A stretch of DNA of 64,000 bases. Origin: Aldrovandia affinis (lineage: Eukaryota > Chordata > Actinopteri > Notacanthiformes > Halosauridae). The first letter of the stretch is position 1. The number at the start of each line of letters is the position of its first letter. The stretch is taken from assembly GCA_029706075.1 (NCBI GenBank), contig JAINUG010000021.1:2491318-2555317 (forward strand). Direction: 5' to 3'. This document shows, piece after piece, positions 55,901 through 64,000 of the stretch. Under the pieces are notes generated by a model. The model was not told the origin of the DNA. It ran no database searches and saw only the letters and a program-made list of their open reading frames with translations. The translations under genes were made by a program, and so were the position numbers.

Positions 55901-58900
55901 GATTCACGCGAAGACAGTGGATGTATCCATTTACTTAGTTTTAGTTAGTTTACTTTATTAGTTACTTATTATTTTGTTTTTCAATCTCCATTTATAACAT
56001 AAGCACACCTGTTTAATGCAGGGTGTTTTATGTGAAGTAGTAGTCTCGGTCTGAAATAAATGTCTGCATATATACAGATAGCATCCAAAATAAAGGAAAC
56101 ACTTGAGTAAATGAAGGGATCTGGCAGCTCTGGTATGGTGTGGGGGGCATTTTCCTGGCATGGTTTAGGTCTACTTAACCCCAAGGAAAATGCAGATGAA
56201 TACAAAGCCATTAATACAAATAACTTTTGCAAGGCACTGTATATAGGCCTGTATAATGTTTTTGCCTTAGCTGTAAAATCACTTTGAGCAGCACTTTTCT
56301 CCTTTCAGAGTCAAGTCATGGCAGCTCTGTAGTTGTGTCTGCAGAGAAATGGTTCTATAATTCCCTAAACAGATTTCTGCTTGTTTTATACCATTTCTGT
56401 AGTGGAGGATTGAAATAAGACACCCGAAGAGCTGATTAATGACTGCATTTACTGCTTTTATATCAAGGCTTAAAACTTGCAAAAGCTCAGTGAAGTGCCT
56501 TTTGTGGAGGTTAACATCAGACACCAAGGCAGGAAGTATGGATGTTAGGGGGGTATAAGGAAGACTGGTGAAGGAATGTTCACAGCAGCCTTTTCTGCAT
56601 TGTTGTAAAACCCATAATTGAACTCGGAGGAATTTCCCAAATATTTACAGGATTGCAGAAGTGCGTCTCCTCTGCGTCCGCATTACCCTCTCTAGTCTGC
56701 ACATGAGTTTAAGCGGAACAAGCATAACACCTCATGCCAAAAGCTGCAGAATTACCTTCAGCCTAGTCTTTCCAGCATTTAGTGTGAAGCTGTCTAGCTG
56801 TGTGAAGTGTCATATCTTTAAAATGATATATGTTGGTCACTTCAGATGGTGCACAGAGTGTAGTGTGTTATTTGGCTGTGTTACTTGGAAATTTAGGGTG
56901 GAAACAAGATGTTGAAAGATGCGTGTTTCTAAGCAGCTGAAGCTGTGGTTGGGGAATTTCAGAATAGGGATCTGCTGCCTCTGCCTTTTACGGAAGAAGA
57001 AGTAAAAGTGCTATCCAGTGTCACAGATGAGGTGAGAATGTGAAAAGGTGTTTTCACAACGCAAAATGAACAGGAATACACTTCTAGTGGACTAACTGTC
57101 CTAGCTTCACTACATCTTTTTACATTTCTGTAGATTTATTAAGGCCATGAAACCAGTACTGGATACTATTTTGTCTGTTCTGTTTCTTTACTAATGTTAT
57201 TGTAACAGTGATGTACAGCAAGGTACTTATAGAAGTACCGGCACAATAGCTTGTTTTCCACTATTGAGCCAAAGTCGGGTGAGCCAAGGCGTACTAGGTT
57301 TTCATCAATCTCTATCATGGTTAAATATGTTTGAACAGGGGTGGGATACTTACACCGTTAACACACACAAGAATGTAAAAAGGTGGGGTTAAATATGGCG
57401 TCAGCACCTCTGAGCCCTGGTCTGTGGAAAAGGAGATGAGCCAGTGGCCTGGGTCTTTGGCACAGGGCAATTAGCGTGAAAAAGCCCCGCTTTGCAGCCT
57501 GGCCTGGACTCATAGTGGAATTGCAGCTACTGATTTCAAGCTCTCAAAAAGAGCTTTTATTTTTATTTTTTTGTTTGGCCTGGACAAACAATTTGACCAA
57601 ATCTGTGGTCTTTGTCAGGTCAAAGGGGATTGTGCAAGAGCACACATATAAACATTTTTATCTTTATATGATTTTATGTGCTATATATATATTTTTACCA
57701 GGTACCTAAGAAATGAATGTAAACATAAATGATTTGCTGCAATCTTGAAAAGCAAGATACCTCCCGTGAAGAAGCCCTGCTGACCGCTGCACATACCTCC
57801 ATATTTAACAACCTCGATCCTTGCGGGCAGAGCAGTGTTGTGAATGCCAGGGCTACACACATCCTTTAACACCTCCATTATGTGATGGGCTTCTTGGTGT
57901 CGCTGGCCATTGTTATGTTCTCCTCACATCTGATACACGGCTGAGGTTCTGTGCAGGAGGAATGGTGACAAAGCTGGCAGGGATACAAGAGAAAATTCCC
58001 CCGCAGTTCACTACAGTCCTGTTTGTCTTCAGGCAAAGCACCTTTCTGGGTGTGTGCCAGTATTACATTAAAAAAAGCAAAATGAAACTCTTTGACTTTT
58101 ACTTTTACTTCAGTTTGTGAGCTTGTGGTGTTTCCCAGAAATTCTGCCCAAGTAGGGTTAGCTATTGGGTCAGGAATTCTCTGAATATGCTCCCCAAAGA
58201 AATAAAATAGTAATGTGAGTTATAATCACAATAAGTATGAACATTTGCTTTAAGGGCTTTGTACCACTCTACAGTGAAACATGATGGCAGAACTGTATTG
58301 TCTTTGGCCTTTGTTTCTTTAGCCTATAGTACACCAAGCCAATGAATCAAACTGTTGTTGTGACCAGAACGGGCAGTGTAATTGGGTAGAACGGGGCACT
58401 ACAGCACCCATCTGCAAAGATAAGTAATCTAGAATGTTGAGTACTCATCAGCAATCTGAACCAATTGAAGATGCAGATAGATGCCAATGACATATATTCC
58501 AGCCACATTCCAGTATATATTCCATTTATTCCAGGGTGCCATTCCAGCTTCTGCACCAGAAAGCAAATAGAAGCAAAGCATGCAACAATCCTGCAATTGC
58601 TTCCTCTGACTGCTTTTATTAAAAAAGATGCACGTTCAGATGGATGATAAAGAAGAAGAGATGGGCCTAACTGTATAAAAGCACGTGTTATGCAACATAA
58701 TGCAAACTATAGGTTATTTGAATGGAATAACAAAATCCAGTGCTAGAGATAATTGGTGGCAATTACATTACATTCAGAATGAAAATACAACCTTGGTCTA
58801 ATTTCATAAATCAGTCCTCCATTCTGGAGTGTTAATTTGTTATTATGCGTACTCAGTGGAAGGACACGTGAACTGCGTGGGTAAATGTGACATGCCAATC

Positions 58901-59194
58901 CTAAATGATACTGCTAATTTGTCCCAACAAACAGGTAGTCCATTGATTCTCCTGTATTTGGTGTGGTGTAACGGTTACTACAGGCCTCTGTCAATCAACA
59001 CATCTCCTTGATTATCTGTCATTCCACTCCGTCTCCACGCAAGGCCAATAAAACACCCGAATGACTGAGGTTCCACTTCCCTGTAGGAACTGGAGAGCTT
59101 CAAGACCTTTGTGAAGCGGAGGCCAGCCTTTGATGTGGTCGTAGATGGGCTCAATGTGGCCAACGTCACCGGCAAAGGGTGTCAGTCTGAGATG
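49991..59194 (+). CDS. prorp: Mitochondrial RNase P catalytic subunit (5' part, frame break)
   Basis: PRORP (MRPP3, KIAA0391) is the metallonuclease that cuts the 5' leader from mitochondrial tRNA precursors, with TRMT10C and HSD17B10. Exons seen: 49991-50960, 51053-51100, 51285-51417 and 59087-59194; the gene continues past the window. The start ATG gives an Arg/Leu-rich mitochondrial presequence (MGSLLFPYLSLHFKRTFP). PPR-type helices follow (LAKSLLAYVA, VFDVYDIMKTRFKAL, WKEALPVLESIKK, ATAWALYSEI), then the zinc-binding CRSC pair in exon 3 and the catalytic NYN-domain start FDVVVDGLNVANV in exon 4. The remaining aspartates of the active site lie downstream. In exon 1 the frame ends at a TAA at 50408 and continues in another frame with RFEIRMMSRML from about 50398. 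One base is missing near the aaaaacccc run (50387-50395). It may be a sequence error or a real null allele. Confidence 0.93.
51418..59086 (+). other. prorp intron 3 (7.7 kb), no other gene seen
   Basis: The exon before (ending ...KTTPE) and after (starting ELESFKTFVK) correspond to neighbouring human residues, so no coding exon is missing. The intron holds a repeat-like phrase tcaaataaaatgtatttgta near 52368-52387, a deleted Tc1-like remnant at 56085-56240 and only small ORFs without motifs, the longest at 55453-55797. Confidence 0.7.
56085..56240 (+). mobile_element. Internally deleted Tc1-like remnant
   Basis: The segment starts catccaaaataaaggaaaca and cttgagtaaatgaaggga, the same end as the copy at 35150. 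It then jumps to tatggtgtggggggcatttt and aatacaaagccatt, a late transposase segment also found at 35889-35970. The centre is deleted. Confidence 0.75.
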
Positions 59195-62100
59195 GTGAGT
59201 GCTCAACATTCTCATTTGGTCTTTGCATCTCTTCCCATTGATAATTTCAATGTAAAGTGCAAGAAAATACTGTATTTCAAAAAACACTAGAGCTAAAAAC
59301 ATAATGAACCCTGTAATGAACTAGGTTAGCAGGCAACAGTGGGCTAAAACAATGAAATGTTAATGGTAAACATGCAATTACTGTGGCGTATGTGAGTGTT
59401 TGTCGTGGATAAACCTGCAGAGTTCAGAGAAACTATCCACAGTGTCTCCATGTCTCAGCGTTGTCTTTGTCTGAAGAAACTTCTCCTCTCACTGGGAGAG
59501 AAGTCCTATGAGACTTCCACTCAAGACTTCCAGGTTGTCTCTTGTATCATTAGCTGTTGGAGTGGAGATCTCTGTTTGCATTCTCTCTTTGGGATTTCAT
59601 TGCAGAGCAGAGTTTCCATTTAATCTTTTTTACTTTGCAATTGCAGGTTAATTGTAAGATTTCTTAGTATTAAGTTGCCGTACAGAGATTAAAAAACAAA
59701 CAAACTATTTTGACATGCTTCTGTAGCACAAGTGATGCTGTGGGGTATTGAAAGCCTGATGCTTCCGAACCAGGCATAATACTGTGGACATACTTATGCC
59801 TGTGTAAGTTAAAGCTACACAGCTTGCTTTCAACAGATAATTATAACGGTGATGGCAATATGCCGCAAGTCCGTTGTTGCTGCCAGGAACTACTGGTAGT
59901 CTAACTCTAAAGGTGTGGTTTTGCTCTTACTGTTGTGCCTTGTTGTTAACCTGGAGACCGGTTGCCTGGCCATTTCTTTATGTAATCTTCAGGCACATCT
60001 GAAAGGAATCACTCTGTCCCACCCAACTCTACCCACTCTAAAACAGTGCTGGGCGAAGCCCGTGTTGAAACACACTATTGGCACATCAGCGGGCATGCAG
60101 TTCCAACAGTGTTAGGATGAATGGCAAGTGGAGTGACTCATTTTCCCATCCCTGGTTTAAGCCATAGTTATATATACCTGCTGACCTCAGTTTCCCACAT
60201 TGACGAAACTGCACATAGAATTATACAAATCCTGTAGGATCTGAAAGGGTGGTTCCCTGTTGCCACTGGCCACCGGTGTAGAGATGTTTAACAGCATCGT
60301 CCCAGTCGTCCTTGATGTAAACTTTAATAAGCCACATGTAATGGGCCTAGCGATAAGAGCGTTCCCACGCTAGCCACGGCGACTGGGATTCGATTCCACC
60401 GGTCACGCCAGTTTCGGCTCTGGGCAGGAGTGCTACTAGGGGGCAGCAATTAAAGGCAGAAGGAAAGACTTGCTGCGTATATGAGTGGTCGTGCGTCGGT
60501 GACAGGCTTCGGCCTAGGCAGGCACTGGCTCGAAGGAGGCAGTGCAGCGCTCGCTACTGGCCGAACTACAGCAGTGAGTTCTCATACGAGGGAAGGGATA
60601 ACTGGCACGAAAAGAAAGAGAGAGGGAATTGGATACTAAAAAGTGGGGGAAAATGTGGAAAAACAGCAAAAAAACTAAACAAAAAAAGCCACATGTAATT
60701 CTGTTTCATTAGAGAAAAGGTCACTGCCAACCTTGTGGTATTCCCAACTTGGTCTATTTTTGTAGGGCATATTTTAATTAGGGATTTTACCTCGCCCACG
60801 TGACATTGTTTAGAAAGTGTGTCTTTGAGTGGGGGGGGTAGGGAAAGCCCCGTCTCTGCCAGAATAAAATTCCACCGCTTCCATTTTAAGCCCACAAGTG
60901 TATTTTCTCTCACCAAATAAAAGGGAAAGCTCCATGCTGCTCTCGTCTGCATCCCAGACTCCGTTTATTTCTTTTTTTTAAACCCCACAATATGTAAATT
61001 AAAAAAACCTCATTCTGTATATCTCAACCACACCACAGTTACCACCTGGGGGTGCACACACCTACTCAAACAGTGCATAACCATTGTCGCATTTTTTCCA
61101 TTCCCCACTGGTAAAGACCCTTCGAATCCTTCAAAGTGTCACAGACCCCGGGGAACTCTTTGTACTCAAATCAGTCACCATATCTCGACACTGTGTTATT
61201 GCTATGCAGATTTTACCCCCTGGTCTGTGGACCGTGTGTGACGTTGGAGCAATGAACCCAGTTCCTGCAGCAGGTGATGCTCATTGGTTCTTGCCATCTC
61301 CTGGTTATTTTATGAGAAATCCCATCACAATCAGGAAGTAGGAAGATCGGTTCTTTTCCTGTAACACAGGAACACCTGGAGGCAGTTCTGCATTTATTTA
61401 ACTGCTGAAAGCTCCTGAAACTATTCATAGTCTTTAGAACAAAGCCACATAATCTATCACATAGAAAGGGAATTAACCTTTTTTGAACAGATTTCAAAAT
61501 ACAAGCTTTTTCAATAGATACAAGCTAAGAGTGCAGTGATCAAAAATGACCAATTATATCAGTACAGCTTTTGACAGAAGATATCTTTGACCCACTGTCA
61601 TTTGCACTGAGCTGATTTCCTCTATCTCAGGTCTTTGAGCCAGACTCATTTAAAATATTGTTTCAATGTACAGAACTGTAAAAAGAAAAACACATGAAGG
61701 AATTTGATGGAAATACATGTTTTTCAGATCCAATAAATCAATTGGGGCTTAATAATCAAGGCAAATTGTCTTCCCTTGTCCTGTAAAAAGCCTCACACAT
61801 GACAAAATGTCATAAAGATAGGCGCAATAGCATGCAGATTTGCAGATATTCATCAGTTAAGCGGGATCATGCGCTCTGCGAGACAGCCACTGGCTGTGAC
61901 AGCCATTGGTTCGGTCATGTTTAGTCTGCTGGGTAAAGTTCACTCTTTCTTTGTGTCACAGGTTTCCCCTCCTCACAAAGCAGTGGCATCACATCTAGAC
62001 TTATCATGGCTAAGACTGATGTGGTTGGAAAAAGGGCATCTCCATTCAGAAAAGGAATTTTTTGATGCGAGTATGTTTTCCATTTGGCCCCTGGTCCTGT

Positions 62101-62953
62101 GACCTTGTGGTCAGAGCTCAGCTAACGGGGCCCTGTTGTAGCAGGCTGCTGTAGGAGCTGATCATTCAGCTCGCTCCCCACACCGACTTCCTGTGGGGGA
62201 AGTTTCTTGAGTATTTTTTGATTTTCTCTTACAGAAGCATTTCAAGTCTAACTTCAGCACAGACCTCGTCTCTCACATGGCATTAGCGGTTTCCCTGCTT
62301 AAAGAATGCACTGGATGTAGTAGTGTATGACAACAGACAAAATAAGGTTTTTGTGCTGGAAATATTTCTTGTGATCTGCTTTGCGGGTCGTTCTGTTTTC
62401 AGCGTCTGCAGGGTTTATTTAAAACTCAGCATGGTGGTGATAGTAGAGCCCGAGTATATTTAGCTGTGGATGTAATTTCCCCTTTCGTCTCAGCCATCCC
62501 ACAGCAGCTAAATTCTGCGGATGACTTGCTATGTTTTCTATCATCAGGAAGCAAGCAGGAACTGTAGAGTATATGAAAATAAGTTATGGCCATCCGGATC
62601 AACAAGCATTTGGTGTCCTCCGCAAATAGGGTTGCTGCTTCTCAGAACCAAACCCCTGCCCTTCTGGTGTGGCACAGACATTGGCCTCTTCTTGCTGTTT
62701 TGTCAGTCTCAGTTGGCCTGCATGAGTGACTTTACATGTAATGTCTGTTTAACAAACTCATACTTATGAGGTAAAAATTATATTTTACATTGTACGTAAC
62801 GTAACGTGGGTTGGTGCATTTGGTCACACTACCATCCGAACCAGGCCATGATGTTATTTTTTCTGATGGAACTAGTGATCCACTTACTGGGTCTATAATG
62901 CACACGTGAATATGTGCATGTGTTTGTTCAGCCTTTAAAAATGTTATAGGTTA
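59195..62953 (+). other. prorp intron 4 (continuing), one SINE
   Basis: After the donor at 59195 I find no further prorp exon. The rest of the NYN nuclease domain must lie beyond the window. The only element I recognise is the SINE at 60343-60685. Confidence 0.6.
60343..60685 (+). mobile_element. Full-length tRNA-derived SINE with 14-bp TSD
   Basis: The element is bounded by the identical 14-mer aagccacatgtaat at 60329-60342 and 60686-60699. The head has gggcctagcgataagagcgt (A-box region) and gggattcgattccaccggtc (B box). The body is GC-rich and the 3' end is A-rich (aacagcaaaaaaactaaac). This is the hallmark of LINE-driven insertion. Confidence 0.88.
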
Positions 62954-64000
62954 TACACCGATCAGCCACAACATTAAACCCACTGACAGGTGAAGTGAAT
63001 AACATTGATCATCTCGTTACAATGGCACCTGTTAAGGGGTGGGATATGTTAGGCAGCAAGTGAACAGTCAGTTCTTGAAGTTGATGTGTTGGAAGCAGGA
63101 AAAATGGGCAAGCGTAAGGATCTGAGCGACTTTGACAAGGGCCAAATTGTGATGGCTAGACGACTGGGTCAGAGTATCTCCAAAATGGCAGGTCTTGTGG
63201 GGTGTTCCCGGTATGCAGTGGTTAGTACCTACCAGGAGAAGGTTAAGGAGTCCGTGGAAGAATTCCCGTCTCAAATGAGGCGGGAACACTCGGCCAGGAA
63301 TGTGTGTCTTGCTCCCGGAGGACGGGTGACGGACTTGTGAGGGTGGGGAATTGAAGTAAATAGAGGGTTTAATTGGCAACCAAATTGGGAGAAAAACGGG
63401 AAAAAATCTGATATAAAAAAATTAAAATACATTTAAAAAAAGTTAAAGCTGGCTATGATAGAAAGGTGTCAGAACACACAGTGCATCGCAGCTTGCTGCC
63501 TATGGGGCTGCGCAGCCGCAGACCAGTCAGAGTGCCCATGCTGACCCCTGTCCACCGCCGAAAGCGCCTGCAATGGGCACGTGAGCGTCAGAACTGGACC
63601 ATGGAGCAATGGAAGAAGGTGGTCTGGTCTGATGAATCATGTTTTCTTTTACATCATGTGGATGGCCGGGTGCGTGTGCATCATTTACCTGGGGAAGAGA
63701 TGGCACCAGGATGCACTATGGGAAGAAGGCAAGCCAGCGGAGGCAGTGTGATGCTCTGGGCAATGTACTGCTGGGAAACCTTGGGTCCTGGCATTCATGT
63801 GGATGTTACTTTGACACGTACCACCTACCTAAACATTGTTGCAGACCAAGTAGATCCCTTCATGGCAACGGTATTCCCTGATGGCAGTGGCCTCTTTCAG
63901 CAGGATAATGCGCCTTGCCACACTGCAAAAATTGTTCAGGAATGGTTTGAGGAACATGACAAAGAGTTCAAGGTGTTGACTTGGCCTCCAAATTCCCCAG
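62954..64000 (+). mobile_element. Tc1-like transposon, cut by window end
   Basis: The left end tacaccgatcagccacaaca and ttaaacccactgacaggtga is the end of a well-known fish Tc1 family. A transposase frame starts near 63104 ([20 protein letters not shown]). After an inserted SINE-like block (63255-63446) the sequence resumes with the DDE region (caatggaagaaggtggtctg, gatgaatcatgttttc, caggataatgcgccttgcca, acttggcctccaaattcccc). It is disrupted by the insert and by frameshifts. Confidence 0.87.
63255..63446 (+). mobile_element. SINE-like insertion within the Tc1-like copy
   Basis: The GC-rich block (gtctcaaatgaggcgggaac, gaggacgggtgacggac) ends in tagagggtttaattggcaa and an A-rich tail, like the end of the copy at 17148-17430. 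It interrupts the Tc1-like sequence between ggttaaggagtcc and gttaaagctggctatgatag and replaces some of it. Confidence 0.65.

Noticed and set aside
59396..59623. Next prorp exon
   Set aside because: The frame does not resemble the expected continuation of the NYN domain and lacks fitting splice sites.

Overview
This window is nuclear DNA from a ray-finned fish, very probably a teleost. The evidence is vertebrate genes split by GT-AG introns, fish-type tRNA- and 5S-derived SINEs, several decayed Tc1/mariner copies, hAT-like miniature elements and AT-rich introns. The species cannot be fixed from the sequence.

Five protein-coding genes are recognisable by translating exon by exon and comparing with remembered human orthologues. 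(1) mia2 (cTAGE5 type, +, coding 3139-16738, 24 exons, about 804 aa) is complete from its short-isoform start; two candidate exons of a longer isoform lie at 298-744. (2) fbxo33 (-, 27563 to 22119, 4 exons, about 490 aa) converges on mia2 and seems to have a long 3' UTR. (3) fam177a1 (+, 29603-37257, 5 exons). (4) ppp2r3c (-, 48882 to 39399, 13 exons, 455 aa). (5) prorp (+, from 49991 to beyond the window), starting head-to-head with ppp2r3c. The prorp first coding exon carries a one-base frame break near 50390. The products do not form one pathway: ER-exit cargo receptor, SCF ubiquitin-ligase substrate adaptor, Golgi-associated protein, PP2A regulatory subunit and mitochondrial RNase P nuclease. 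The gene order joins two neighbourhoods that lie on the same human chromosome arm (14q).

The rest is introns, UTRs and mobile DNA. mia2 introns 14-17 hold three hAT-like elements, each with an 8-bp target duplication (two exact, one with one mismatch), and two opposed SINEs around exon 15. fbxo33 intron 1 holds an unclassified element of about 2.5 kb marked by nine copies of a 12-15 bp word in both orientations. fam177a1 intron 1 holds a 3.6-kb element (30136-33730) with long inverted ends, a tandem 147-bp array at its right end and an internally deleted cysteine-rich ORF; this is the best candidate for a poorly described system. fam177a1 intron 3, ppp2r3c introns 5 and 11, and the right edge of the window hold Tc1-like copies, some with nested SINEs. 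ppp2r3c introns 4 and 6 share a near-identical 260-bp direct duplication that brackets exons 5 and 6.
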